Positions 16,602-24,824 of a stretch of 64,000 nt of DNA are shown here, in pieces (position 1 is the stretch's first letter; every line of letters starts with the position of its first letter). The position numbers and the translations under genes are program-made. The notes under the pieces were generated by a model that was not told the DNA's origin, ran no database searches, and saw only the letters and a program-made list of their open reading frames with translations. Source of the stretch: DATHTC01 sp963746805 (GTDB lineage Bacteria; Actinomycetota; Thermoleophilia; Gaiellales; Gaiellaceae); the NCBI GenBank assembly GCA_963746805.1, contig CAVVCQ010000005.1:186001-250000 (forward strand). Reading direction: 5' to 3'.

Positions 16602-17666
16602 TCAGGCGGCGGTCGAGAAAGCCCGGCGGATCGCCTCGAGCTCGCTGCAGCGCGCGCGGAAGATCGCGACCACGTCCGGGTCGAACTGCTTCCCCGACTG
16701 CGCCTCGATCTCCGCCGTGGCGGCCGACCACGGCAGCGCGCGCCGGTACGGTCGGTCGGAGGTCATCGCGTCGAGCGCGTCGGCCACGGCGAAGATCCGC
16801 GCCCCGAGCGGGATCTCGTCGGCGCGAATCCCGTCCGGATAGCCGTCTCCGTCCCAGCGCTCGTGGTGCGACCGGACGACCCGCAGCCCCTCGCCGCGGA
16901 GGAAGGCCACGTCCCCGAGCATCTGCTCGCCGAGGGTCGTGTGCGTCTGCATCTGCTGCCGCTCCGCGATGGTGAGCGGCCCCGGCTTCAGCAGGATCCT
17001 GTCGGGGATCCCGATCTTGCCCACGTCGTGGAGGAGGAACCCGAACTCGGCGCTCGCGTCGTGGGCGAGCGTAGGCTCTGCCGCGGCGGCCAGGTCAAGC
17101 GCGTACGCCTGCACGCGCTGCGAGTGTGCGCGCGTGCCGGTGTCCTTCGTCTCGAGGGCGGCGGCGAGCGCGGACACCGTCTCGCGGTAGGCGGCCTCCA
17201 GCAGGACGCGCTGGCCGCGCTCGAGCTCGAGCATGTGCCGGAGATCGCGGGCGTACAGCATCAGCTGCTCGTCCTCGCGCGTGCTCCGTGTGCTCCGGGA
17301 CGGCACGCCGTAGAGCCCGCCGCCGAGGCGCTCGGCGACCGCCAGCAGCTCCAGGGGGCTGAACGGCTTCGGCACGACGGCGTCGGCGGGCGCCGAGGCG
17401 ACCTCGTTCGATGCCACCGAGCCCGTGAGCAGCACGATGCCGATGTCCGCCGTCGCGGGATCGCCCTTCAACGACCGGGCGAGCTCGAGTCCCGTCTCAC
17501 CGGGCATCTCGACGTCGAGGACGATCACGTCGGGGCGCTCGTCGGCGATCGCGTCCCGTGCGCCCGCCGCGTGCGCAGCCTCGAAGACCTCGATGTCGAA
17601 ACTCTCGAATGTGGCGCGAATGAGCGCCCGAAGCCCTGCGTCGTCGTCGACGAGGAGAAGTCGCAC
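16602..17666 (-). CDS. Response regulator with HD-GYP domain
   Basis: A 354-residue signalling protein likely to hydrolyse cyclic di-GMP. The receiver domain (1-120) has the acidic VDDD, phospho-Asp 51 (VIVLDVEMPG), and Lys in VPKPFS. A short coiled linker leads to the HD-GYP domain, with metal-binding HDVGKIGIPD near residue 210 and HHERWDGDGYPDG near residue 265, followed by ADALDAMTSDRPYR. All hallmark residues are present, so activity is plausible. GTG start. No dedicated kinase is nearby. Confidence 0.92.
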   Translation of the reverse strand: MRLLLVDDDAGLRALIRATFESFDIEVFEAAHAAGARDAIADERPDVIVLDVEMPGETGLELARSLKGDPATADIGIVLLTGSVASNEVASAPADAVVPKPFSPLELLAVAERLGGGLYGVPSRSTRSTREDEQLMLYARDLRHMLELERGQRVLLEAAYRETVSALAAALETKDTGTRAHSQRVQAYALDLAAAAEPTLAHDASAEFGFLLHDVGKIGIPDRILLKPGPLTIAERQQMQTHTTLGEQMLGDVAFLRGEGLRVVRSHHERWDGDGYPDGIRADEIPLGARIFAVADALDAMTSDRPYRRALPWSAATAEIEAQSGKQFDPDVVAIFRARCSELEAIRRAFSTAA

Positions 17667-17724
17667 CGTTCCAAGCCCCCCGGTATGGGTCTAGGACTCT
17701 TGTCGGTGCCGCAGGTCGCGGACT

Positions 17725-18558
17725 TTAACCGTATGCGTAGAAGCCCCGGCCGGATTTTCGCCCGAGCCGACCCGCCTCGACGTACCGGCGCAGCAGCGGG
17801 CACGGCGCGTATTTGGGGTCGCCGAGGCCCTCGTGGAGCACCTCCATGATCGCGACGCACGTGTCGAGCCCGATCAGGTCGGCAAGCGCGAGCGGCCCCA
17901 GCGGATGGGCGAACCCGAGCTTCGCGATCGTGTCGATCGCCTCCGCCTCGGCCACGCCCTCCATCAGCGCGTAGGCCGCCTCGTTGATGAAGGGCATCAG
18001 GATGCGGTTCGAGACGAAGCCGGGGAAGTCGCGCGCCTCGGCCGGCGTCTTCCCGAGCTCCTCGGCGAGGGCGACGATCGCCGCCGTGGTCTCGTCGGAG
18101 GTCTCGAGGCCGCGGATCACCTCGACGAGCTTCAGTACGGGCACCGGGTTGAAGAAGTGCATGCCGACGACACGGTCGGGCCGGCGCGTCGCCGCCCCCA
18201 GGCGCGTGATCGGGATCGAGGAGGTGTTCGACGCGAGAATCCCCTGTTCGGGGAGGACGTCGTCGGCGCGCCGGAACAGGTCCTCCTTCACGGCGGCGTC
18301 CTCGACGACGGCCTCGATCAGCAGGTCGGCCGCGACGAGGTCGTCGACGGGCTCGACGCGGGCGAGCACCTCGTCCGGGTCGGCGCCGCCCTTCTCTGCG
18401 AGCTTCGCGAGGCTGCGGCGCATCGCCTCGAGGCCGCGCTCGGTGGCGCCCGGGGCGGCGTCGAAGAGCGAGACGCGGCGGCCGGAGGCTGCCACGACCT
18501 GTGCGATGCCGCCGCCCATCTGGCCCGCGCCCGCGACGAGGACGTGCTGGAACTCCAC
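17725..18558 (-). CDS. 3-hydroxyacyl-CoA (3-hydroxybutyryl-CoA) dehydrogenase
   Basis: NAD-dependent oxidation of 3-hydroxyacyl-CoA to 3-ketoacyl-CoA, in beta-oxidation or butanoate metabolism. The 277-residue chain has the Rossmann motif GAGQMGGGIAQ at residues 10-20, the catalytic His region VVGMHFFNPVPVLKLVEV, and the C-terminal domain FPGFVSNRILMPFINEA. The GTG start at 18558 gives the normal short lead to the GxGxxG motif. A thiolase able to use its product is encoded at 20636-21787. The neighbouring hydrolase is divergent, with 25 bases between starts. Confidence 0.93.
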   Translation of the reverse strand: MEFQHVLVAGAGQMGGGIAQVVAASGRRVSLFDAAPGATERGLEAMRRSLAKLAEKGGADPDEVLARVEPVDDLVAADLLIEAVVEDAAVKEDLFRRADDVLPEQGILASNTSSIPITRLGAATRRPDRVVGMHFFNPVPVLKLVEVIRGLETSDETTAAIVALAEELGKTPAEARDFPGFVSNRILMPFINEAAYALMEGVAEAEAIDTIAKLGFAHPLGPLALADLIGLDTCVAIMEVLHEGLGDPKYAPCPLLRRYVEAGRLGRKSGRGFYAYG

Positions 18559-18583
18559 GGCGCGGGAGGCTACCGTCCGGCGG

Positions 18584-19336
18584 ATGCCACGCGCCGCCAA
18601 CGGCCTCTGGTACGACCGCACCGGCTCGGGCGAGCCGGTCGTGTTGATCCACGAGGGCGTCGTCGACTCGCGCAGCTGGGCGCCGGTCGTGCCGGCGCTC
18701 GCAGAGCAGTTCGACGTCGTCACCTACGACCAGCGCGCGTACGGGCGCTCCGACGGCTGGCACGGCCCGTACTCGCTCGTGGACGATCTGGTCGGCGTGC
18801 TCGACGAGCTCGGGATCGCGCGAACGGCGCTCGTCGGGGCCTCCCGCGGCGGCCGGATCGCGCTCGACACGGCGCTGACACAGCCGACGCGGGTGACGAG
18901 GCTGGCGCTCGTCGCCTCCGGCCTCGCGGGCCACCCGGTCGACGTCGAGGTGACGCCCGAGCAGGAGGCGCGCTGGGATGCGGCCGAGGCCGACGGCGAC
19001 CTGGCGACGCTGGCGGAGATCGACCTCGAGGTCTGGGCGCCGCTCGGCGCGGACGAGGAGCTCCGGCAGCTGTTCCACGACAACGTCGAGGCGTCCAACG
19101 CCGACGACCCGGCGGTGCCGGTGGAGCCGCCGGCGGCGACGCGCCTGGACGAGATCCGCATTCCCACGCTCGTGGTCACCGGCGACCACGACGTCCCCGG
19201 GATCAACAAGCTCGGCGACGTGCTCGAGCGTGAGATCGAGGGCGCGCAGCGCGTCGTGATCCCGAAGGCGGACCACATGATCGCCTGGCGCGCGCCGGAG
19301 CAGCTCGCCGCAGCCCTTATCGCATTCTTGCGATAA
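18584..19336 (+). CDS. Alpha/beta hydrolase
   Basis: A 250-residue alpha/beta-hydrolase. The oxyanion strand region is VVLIHEGVVDSRSW, the nucleophile elbow GASRGG has Ser88, the acid is in VVTGDHDVPG, and the catalytic His is in KADHMIAWRAP. Substrate cannot be told; family members include esterases, haloperoxidase-like and dienelactone-type hydrolases. ATG start with little room for a Shine-Dalgarno. The stop codon lies within a palindrome (19317-19336) matching the presumed MarR operator. Confidence 0.85.
   Translation: MPRAANGLWYDRTGSGEPVVLIHEGVVDSRSWAPVVPALAEQFDVVTYDQRAYGRSDGWHGPYSLVDDLVGVLDELGIARTALVGASRGGRIALDTALTQPTRVTRLALVASGLAGHPVDVEVTPEQEARWDAAEADGDLATLAEIDLEVWAPLGADEELRQLFHDNVEASNADDPAVPVEPPAATRLDEIRIPTLVVTGDHDVPGINKLGDVLEREIEGAQRVVIPKADHMIAWRAPEQLAAALIAFLR
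19317..19336. promoter_or_regulatory. Palindrome matching the MarR-type operator
   Basis: TTATCGCA-TTCT-TGCGATAA, perfect 8-bp arms, shares most positions with the palindrome at 13334-13353 (core CGCA-nTCT-TGCG). It overlaps the hydrolase stop and lies 22 bases before the next gene. A TACCCT -10-like hexamer at 19343-19348 puts the palindrome over the -35 region. Confidence 0.5.
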
Positions 19337-19357
19337 ATCGGCTACCCTGGCCCGCCC

Positions 19358-20260
19358 GTGACGCTCCCCTCCCTTGAGGAGCTCGCCGCCCGTGCCGGCG
19401 AGCTCGACCCCCGCTTCCTCGCGCTGGCGCTCGCCTTCCAGCTCGTGAACCTCGGGCTACGCGGCGTCGCCTGGCGGAACGTGCTCGCAGCCGCGTACCG
19501 CGGACGGCACGTGCCGGTGGTCTCCGTCGTCGCTGCCTACGCCGCCGGGGTCGCGCTCAACGCGGTCATGCCGGCGCGCGGCGGCGAGGCGGCCAAGGTG
19601 CTGCTCGTGCGGACGCGGATCCCGGGCAGCTCGGTGGCGACGATCGCGGCCTCGAGCTCGGTGCTGTTGATCCTCGACACGGTGCTCGGCATCGCGCTCG
19701 TGAGCGGGGCCGCGGCGCTCGGCGTGCTGCCGATCCCGCCGCTCCCGTCCGTCCCGTGGCCGGCCCTGCTCGCGCTCGTCCCGGTCCTCGCGGTCGCGGC
19801 CGTGCTCGCGCGGCGGTTCGCGCCTCGCCTGCGCGGCGTCGGACATCAGCTGCGGCAGGGCGTCGCGATCCTGGGGACGCCCGGCGCGTACGCCCGCCGT
19901 GTGGCGGCGCCGCAGGCAGCCGCCTGGCTGTGCCGCGTCGGCGTCGCCGCCTCGCTGCTCGCCGCGTTCGGGCTCTCCGCGCCGCTCACGGCTGCGGCGC
20001 TCGTCGTCGTCGCCGGAGGCCTGTCGACCGCGGTGCCCACCCCCGGCGGCGTCGGCACGCAGCAGGCGCTCGTGGTGGTCGCGCTCCACGGGTGGGTGTC
20101 GGCCTCCGGCGCGTTCTCGTTCTCGGTCGCGCTGCAGCTCCTCGTCACGGCGGTGAACGCCACGATCGGGGTCGCCGCGATGATGCTGCTCGTGCGGACG
20201 CTGCGGCCGGTCGCCGCCGTCCGTGCCGGCTTCGCAGCGGCGCGCTCGCGCCCGAGCTAG
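19358..20260 (+). CDS. Flippase-like membrane protein (UPF0104/LPG synthase TM domain family)
   Basis: Integral membrane protein of 300 residues with about eight hydrophobic segments. The block FQLVNLGLRGVAWRNVL, the AAYAAGVALNAVMPARGGEAAKV segment and the later PTPGGVGTQQALVV motif are typical of the lysylphosphatidylglycerol synthase transmembrane region/UPF0104 family. Members move or modify lipids or lipid-linked sugars. The aminoacyltransferase domain is absent. GTG start, probably leaderless. A palindrome just upstream suggests repression. Its stop codon overlaps that of the convergent NUDIX gene. Confidence 0.82.
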   Translation: MTLPSLEELAARAGELDPRFLALALAFQLVNLGLRGVAWRNVLAAAYRGRHVPVVSVVAAYAAGVALNAVMPARGGEAAKVLLVRTRIPGSSVATIAASSSVLLILDTVLGIALVSGAAALGVLPIPPLPSVPWPALLALVPVLAVAAVLARRFAPRLRGVGHQLRQGVAILGTPGAYARRVAAPQAAAWLCRVGVAASLLAAFGLSAPLTAAALVVVAGGLSTAVPTPGGVGTQQALVVVALHGWVSASGAFSFSVALQLLVTAVNATIGVAAMMLLVRTLRPVAAVRAGFAAARSRPS

Positions 20261-20658
20261 GTCGCCGCGAGCGCGGACGCGAGGAGCTCGCGGTCGCGGT
20301 CGTAGCTCAGGAGCTCGTCGGCTTCCGCCGGCGTCGCCCAGCGGACCTCGTCGACGTTGTCGAGCGGCTCGGGATCGCCCTCCGCCTCGCCGCGGAACCA
20401 GGCGACGCGCTTCGGCCTCCCGTCGGCGAGCCGGTACCGCGTCTCCCCGATGCGCTCACCGAGCCGCACGCGGAGACCGACCTCCTCCTCGAGCTCCCGG
20501 AGCGCGCACTGCTCGTCCGTCTCCCCGAGCTCGTGCTTCCCCTTCGGGAAGCTCCAGTCGTCGCGGCTGGGCCGGTGGATCAGGAGGACGCGGCCGTCGC
20601 GGAAGAGGAGCACGCCCGCGGCCTGGACCGGCCGGCTAGACCTCGACCAGAAGGGCAT
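20257..20658 (-). CDS. NUDIX hydrolase
   Basis: A 133-residue NUDIX pyrophosphohydrolase. The NUDIX box is complete: GKHELGETDEQCALRELEEEVG fits GX5EX7REUXEEXGU, positioned after RDDWSFPKGKHE. The N-terminal FRDGRVLLIHRPSRDDWSFPKG resembles MutT/diadenosine-polyphosphate-type members; substrate is unknown. The ATG at 20658 overlaps the last 23 bases of the thiolase gene, so the two are probably co-transcribed. Confidence 0.88.
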   Translation of the reverse strand: MPFWSRSSRPVQAAGVLLFRDGRVLLIHRPSRDDWSFPKGKHELGETDEQCALRELEEEVGLRVRLGERIGETRYRLADGRPKRVAWFRGEAEGDPEPLDNVDEVRWATPAEADELLSYDRDRELLASALAAT

Positions 20659-21787
20659 CGCCCTGGCCGCCGCCGGAGCAGATGGCGGCAAGGCCGAGCC
20701 CGCCGCCGTTCCGGCGCAGCTCGTGCACCATCGTCCCGACGATGCGCCCGCCCGAGGCGCCGATCGGGTGCCCCAGCGCGACCGCGCCGCCGTTGACGTT
20801 GACGACCGCCTCGTCGGCGCCGAGCAGTCGGGTCGAGTTGAGCGACACCGACGCGAACGCCTCGTTGATCTCGACGCGCTCGACGTCGCCGATCGACTTC
20901 CCGGCCTTCCCGAGCGCGATCGCGGCGGCGTTCGCGGGTGTCCGCACGAGGTAGGCGAACTCGTCGGCGACGTACCCCTGCGCCACGATCGTGGCGAGGA
21001 TCTCGAGGCCGCGGCGCTTCGCGAACTCCTCCGAGGTGACGACCACGCACGAGGCGCCGTCGTTCACGCCCGGTGCGTTGCCGGCCGTGGTCGTGCCCTC
21101 GGGGTCGAAGACGGGCTTCAGTTGCGCGAGCGACTCGGGCGAGGTGTCGCGGCGGATCGACTCGTCCGCGGTGACGTCGCCGACCGTGACGATCTCGTCC
21201 CCGAAGCGGCCCTCGTCCTGTGCCGCGGCAGCGCGCTGGTGCGAGCGCAGCGCCCAGGCGTCCTGCTCCTCGCGCGTGATGCCGAGCTCGCGGGAGACCA
21301 TCGAGTTGTGCTGGATCATGTGCTGCCGGTCGTACGCGTCGGTGAGCCCGTCGAAGATCATCGAGTCGATCAGCTCGCCGTTGCCCATCCGGTAGCCGAA
21401 GCGGGCCTTACGCAGGAGGTACGGCGCGTTCGACATCGACTCCATGCCGCCCGTGACGATCACCTCGTGGTCGCCGGCGCGGATCATCTGGTCGGCGATC
21501 TCGACGGCCCGGATCGACGACGCGCACACCTTGTTGATCGTGTCCGCGGGCGTCTCGATCGGCAGCCCGGCGCCGATCGCCGCCTGCCGCGCCGGCGCCT
21601 GCCCGGCCCCCGCCTGGAGCACCTGGCCCATCAGCACGTACTCGACCTCGCCCGGCTCGACGCCGGCGCGCTCGAGCCCGGCGCGGATCACGACCGAGCC
21701 GAGCTCCGTCGCCTGGTGGGCGGCGAGGCCGCCGCCGAGCTTGCCGAACGGCGTGCGCACGGCCGACACGATCACGGAGCGGGTCAT
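20636..21787 (-). CDS. Acetyl-CoA C-acetyltransferase (thiolase)
   Basis: Thiolase II condensing or cleaving acetoacetyl-CoA, 383 residues. The acyl-carrying Cys88 is in INKVCASS, the His in GHPIGASGGRI (about 340) and the second Cys in AAICSGGGQGDA (about 371), so the catalytic triad is complete. The start MTRSVIVSAVRTPFGKLGG is canonical. With the 3-hydroxyacyl-CoA dehydrogenase at 17.7 kb it could serve polyhydroxybutyrate synthesis or fatty acid breakdown. It is divergent from the trp operon, whose promoter lies just beyond its start. Confidence 0.95.
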   Translation of the reverse strand: MTRSVIVSAVRTPFGKLGGGLAAHQATELGSVVIRAGLERAGVEPGEVEYVLMGQVLQAGAGQAPARQAAIGAGLPIETPADTINKVCASSIRAVEIADQMIRAGDHEVIVTGGMESMSNAPYLLRKARFGYRMGNGELIDSMIFDGLTDAYDRQHMIQHNSMVSRELGITREEQDAWALRSHQRAAAAQDEGRFGDEIVTVGDVTADESIRRDTSPESLAQLKPVFDPEGTTTAGNAPGVNDGASCVVVTSEEFAKRRGLEILATIVAQGYVADEFAYLVRTPANAAAIALGKAGKSIGDVERVEINEAFASVSLNSTRLLGADEAVVNVNGGAVALGHPIGASGGRIVGTMVHELRRNGGGLGLAAICSGGGQGDALLVEV

Positions 21788-21813
21788 CGGGTTGAGCGTA
21801 GCGAAGCCGTGGC

Positions 21814-21842
21814 TTGACGCCTCCGCGGGCGCGCCCTACGCT
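21814..21842 (+). promoter_or_regulatory. Promoter of the trp operon
   Basis: TTGACG at 21814-21819 and TACGCT at 21837-21842 are separated by exactly 17 bases, a textbook housekeeping promoter. The expected transcript start (about 21849-21851) coincides with the leader peptide ATG. Confidence 0.75.
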
Positions 21843-21850
21843 GGGCCTCG

Positions 21851-21916
21851 ATGACCCTCTCGCACCGCATCGACGGCTGGGCCTGGCGCCTCGGGCGGAG
21901 CGGGAGCGTGCGCTAG
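21851..21916 (+). CDS. trpL: Tryptophan operon leader peptide
   Basis: A 21-codon reading frame starting MTLSHRIDGWAWRLG with two Trp codons separated by one Ala. It lies between a strong promoter and a terminator-like hairpin before trpE, the arrangement of ribosome-mediated attenuation. When charged tRNA-Trp is scarce the ribosome would stall at WAW and favour read-through. The ATG sits at the predicted transcript start, so it is probably translated leaderless. A candidate alternative pairing is GGGCGGA (21893-21899) with TCCGCCC (21935-21941). Confidence 0.75.
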   Translation: MTLSHRIDGWAWRLGRSGSVR

Positions 21917-21950
21917 CAGCGCCGACAACCCGAATCCGCCCCGACTGATG

Positions 21951-21972
21951 CGACCCGAGGAGGGTCGTTTTT
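21951..21972 (+). terminator. trp attenuator terminator
   Basis: Stem CGACCC (21951-21956) with GGGTCG (21962-21967), loop GAGGA, followed directly by TTTTT (21968-21972). It ends seven bases before the trpE GTG. The T-run is unusual in this GC-rich sequence and marks it as an intrinsic terminator. Confidence 0.75.
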
Positions 21973-21979
21973 CGTTGCC

Positions 21980-23227
21980 GTGAAGACACTCGACGACACC
22001 CCGATGACCATTCACACCGACCTGGTGACGCCCCTCGGCGCGTACCTCCGGCTGCGCGAGGGCGCGCGGGCGTCGTTCCTGCTGGAGTCGGTCGAGCGCG
22101 GCCGGCTCGGGCGCTACTCGTTCGTCGGCGCAGGCTCGCGGCTCGTCTTCCTGAACGAGGCGGAGGCGGTGGGCGAGCCGGTCGTCGGCTACGTCGGCTA
22201 CGACTGGGCGACCCGGCTGGAGCCGACGGTGCCGCTCCCGGCGGACGGGCCGACCTTCCCCGGCTCGCGCTTCGTCGTCGCGGAGTCGCTCGTCCGCTTC
22301 GACCACGTCACGGGGGTGGCGGAGGTGCTGGTCGGCGACCCTGCCGCGGTGGCCGCAGCGCTCGACGGCCCGCTGCCCGAGGTCGCGCCGGGCGAGGGCT
22401 CGGCAGGCCCGCTCCGACGCTTCCCCGCGCAGGCGGTCTACGAGGCGAGCGTCCGCCGCGCGCAGGAGCACATCCGCGACGGCGACGCGTTCCAGATCGT
22501 CCTCTCGCAGCGGGCCGAGCGCCCGACGAGCGCGTCGCCGCTCGGCGTCTACCGGGCGCTCCGGCGCGTGAACCCCTCGCCGTATCTCTTCCTCCTCGAG
22601 CTCGACGGGATCGCGCTCGTCGGCTCCTCGCCGGAGACGCTCGTCAAGTGCGAAGGCCGGCGCGCGTCGCTGAACCCGATCGCCGGGACGACCACGCCCG
22701 GCGAGGGCGACGCCGAGCGGCTGCTCGCCTCCGAGAAGGACCGGGCCGAGCACGTGATGCTCGTCGACCTCGGCCGGAACGACCTCTCGCGCGTGTGTCG
22801 CCCGGGGTCGGTGCGCGTCGAGCGGTTCATGGAGGCGGAGCGCTTCTCGCACGTCACCCACCTCGTCTCGGAGGTCGTCGGCGAGCTCCAGCAGGGCGTC
22901 GGTCCGTTCGACCTCTTGCGCGCGACGTTCCCTGCGGGCACGGTCTCCGGGGCGCCGAAGGTGCGTGCGATGCAGATCATCTCCGAGCTCGAGGGCCACC
23001 GGCGCGGGCCGTACGCCGGCGCCGTCGGCTATGCGTTGCCGGACGGGACGCTGGACACCTGCATCGCCATCCGCACGGTCGTGCTGCACGACGGGGTCGC
23101 GTACCTCCAGGCCGGCGCGGGCATCGTCGCCGACAGCGACCCGGAGGCGGAGCACCGCGAGTGCCTGAGCAAGCTCGCCGCGATCGAGGCGGCGATCGAC
23201 CTGGCGGAGCGGGAGGGCGCCACGTGA
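21980..23227 (+). CDS. trpE: Anthranilate synthase component I
   Basis: Converts chorismate with ammonia to anthranilate, the first committed step to tryptophan. At 415 residues it is shorter than the usual 450-520. The tryptophan feedback motif FLLESVERGRLGRYSFVG is present near the N-terminus. The chorismate-binding core has LNPIAGTTTPGEG, HVMLVDLGRNDLSRV, the FPAGTVSGAPKVRAM block and QAGAGIVADSDPE. GTG start directly after the attenuator; an ATG at 22004 is an alternative. The stop overlaps the trpG start. Confidence 0.95.
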   Translation: MKTLDDTPMTIHTDLVTPLGAYLRLREGARASFLLESVERGRLGRYSFVGAGSRLVFLNEAEAVGEPVVGYVGYDWATRLEPTVPLPADGPTFPGSRFVVAESLVRFDHVTGVAEVLVGDPAAVAAALDGPLPEVAPGEGSAGPLRRFPAQAVYEASVRRAQEHIRDGDAFQIVLSQRAERPTSASPLGVYRALRRVNPSPYLFLLELDGIALVGSSPETLVKCEGRRASLNPIAGTTTPGEGDAERLLASEKDRAEHVMLVDLGRNDLSRVCRPGSVRVERFMEAERFSHVTHLVSEVVGELQQGVGPFDLLRATFPAGTVSGAPKVRAMQIISELEGHRRGPYAGAVGYALPDGTLDTCIAIRTVVLHDGVAYLQAGAGIVADSDPEAEHRECLSKLAAIEAAIDLAEREGAT

Positions 23228-23787
23228 TCTTGCTCGTCGACAACTACGACTCGTTCACGTACAACCTCGCGCACCTGTTCGGCGAGCTCGGCGCGGAGGT
23301 GGTCGTGCGGCGCAACGACGCGATCGACGCGGACGAGGCGGAGCGCCTAGAGCCGTCGCACCTCGTCATCTCCCCCGGCCCCGGCCGGCCGGGCGACGCG
23401 GGCGCCTCGATCGAGATCCTGCGCCGGCTCGGCCCGACGACGCCGACGCTCGGCGTTTGCCTCGGGCACCAGGCGATCGTCGAGGCGTTCGGCGGCGAGG
23501 TCGGCCAGGCCCGGGAGCTGGTGCACGGGAAGGCGACCGAGGTCACGCACGACGGCCGCGGCGTCTTCGCGGGCCTGCCCGAGCGCTTCGCCGTCGGCCG
23601 CTACCACTCGCTGGGCGCCACGCGCATACCGGACGTGCTCGAGATCACGTCGCACGCGGCGGACGGCGAGGTGATGGGCGTCCGGCACCGCGAGCTCCCG
23701 ATCGAGGGCGTGCAGTTCCATCCCGAGTCGGTGCTGACGCCGGAGGGGCCGGCGCTCGCGCGGAACTTCCTCGAGGCCCGCCCGTGA
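23224..23787 (+). CDS. trpG: Anthranilate synthase component II (glutamine amidotransferase)
   Basis: Supplies ammonia from glutamine to TrpE. This 187-residue class I amidotransferase has the nucleophile Cys79 in GVCLGHQA and the His-Glu pair in GVQFHPESVL (about 168-170). It starts LLVDNYDSFTYNLAHL, the classic family start, and has SPGPGRPGDAG near 50. GTG start overlapping trpE by four bases, and stop overlapping trpD by four bases. A role in p-aminobenzoate synthesis as well is possible but not shown. Confidence 0.95.
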   Translation: MILLVDNYDSFTYNLAHLFGELGAEVVVRRNDAIDADEAERLEPSHLVISPGPGRPGDAGASIEILRRLGPTTPTLGVCLGHQAIVEAFGGEVGQARELVHGKATEVTHDGRGVFAGLPERFAVGRYHSLGATRIPDVLEITSHAADGEVMGVRHRELPIEGVQFHPESVLTPEGPALARNFLEARP

Positions 23788-24824
23788 TCGGTGTGCAGCA
23801 GGCTCTGACGCGGGTGCTCGATGGGCACGACCTGTCCCGCGCCGAGGCGCGCGAGGTGATGGGCGAGATCATGCGCGGCGAGGCAACACAGGCGCAGATC
23901 GCAGGGTTCCTCGTCGCCCTGCGGGCGAAGGGCGAGACGGCCGACGAGATCGCCGGCTCGGCCGAGGCGATGCGCGAGCACGTCGTGCCGGTACGCCCGA
24001 AGCGCGACGACCTCGTCGACACCGCCGGGACCGGCGGCGACGGTGCGCACACGCTGAACATCTCGACCGCGGCGGCGCTCGTCGCGGCGGCGGCCGGCGC
24101 GGCGGTGGCGAAGCACGGCAACCGGGCCGTCTCCTCGTCGTCGGGGTCGGCGGACGTGCTCGAGGCGCTCGGCTTCGAGCTCGAGCTCCCGCCGGAGCGG
24201 ATCGCCGGCTCGATCGACGAGCTCGGGTTCGGCTTCATGTTCGCCCCCACGCACCACCCGGCGATGAAGCACGCGGCTCCGGTGCGTCGAGAGCTCGCGA
24301 CGCGGACGGTCTTCAACGTGCTCGGCCCGCTGACGAACCCGGCCGGCGCGCGGGCGCAGGTCGTCGGGGTCTACGCGCCGGGCCTCGTCCGGACGATCGC
24401 GGAGGTGCTCGCGCAACTCGGCGCGCGCCGGGCGTTCGTCGTCCACGGTGCGGGTGGGATCGACGAGCTGTCGCCCGTCGGACCGAATCTCGTCGCCGAA
24501 GTCGTCGACGGCGAGGTGCACGAGCGGGAGATCGACCCGCTCGACCTCGGCGTCCCTCGCTGCGACCCGGAAGCGCTGCGCGGCGGCACGCCGGAGGACA
24601 ACGCCGGGATCATCCGCCGCGTCCTCGCCGGCGCGGACGGCGGCGCGCGCGACGCGATCCTCCTCAACGCCGCCGGCGCGATCGCCGCGGCCGGGCACGC
24701 GGCCGACCTCCGCGACGGGATCGAGCTCGCCCGCGAGGCCGTCGACTCGGGCGCCGCGGCAGAACGGGTGGAGCAGCTCGTCGCCTACTCTCGAGGGACA
24801 TGGGACGCTTCCGCGACGCCCTGA
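23784..24824 (+). CDS. trpD: Anthranilate phosphoribosyltransferase
   Basis: Transfers phosphoribose from PRPP to anthranilate. This 346-residue protein matches family length. Motifs are the N-terminal helical domain with GEIMRGEATQAQIAGFLVALRAKGET, the PRPP loop DTAGTGGDGAHTLNISTAAA, KHGNRAVSSSSGSADVLEALG, and FAPTHHPAMKHAAPVRRELATRTVFN with GPLTNPA. GTG start inside the trpG stop region. The trpC start lies 25 bases before its stop, so coupling continues. Confidence 0.96.
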   Translation: MIGVQQALTRVLDGHDLSRAEAREVMGEIMRGEATQAQIAGFLVALRAKGETADEIAGSAEAMREHVVPVRPKRDDLVDTAGTGGDGAHTLNISTAAALVAAAAGAAVAKHGNRAVSSSSGSADVLEALGFELELPPERIAGSIDELGFGFMFAPTHHPAMKHAAPVRRELATRTVFNVLGPLTNPAGARAQVVGVYAPGLVRTIAEVLAQLGARRAFVVHGAGGIDELSPVGPNLVAEVVDGEVHEREIDPLDLGVPRCDPEALRGGTPEDNAGIIRRVLAGADGGARDAILLNAAGAIAAAGHAADLRDGIELAREAVDSGAAAERVEQLVAYSRGTWDASATP

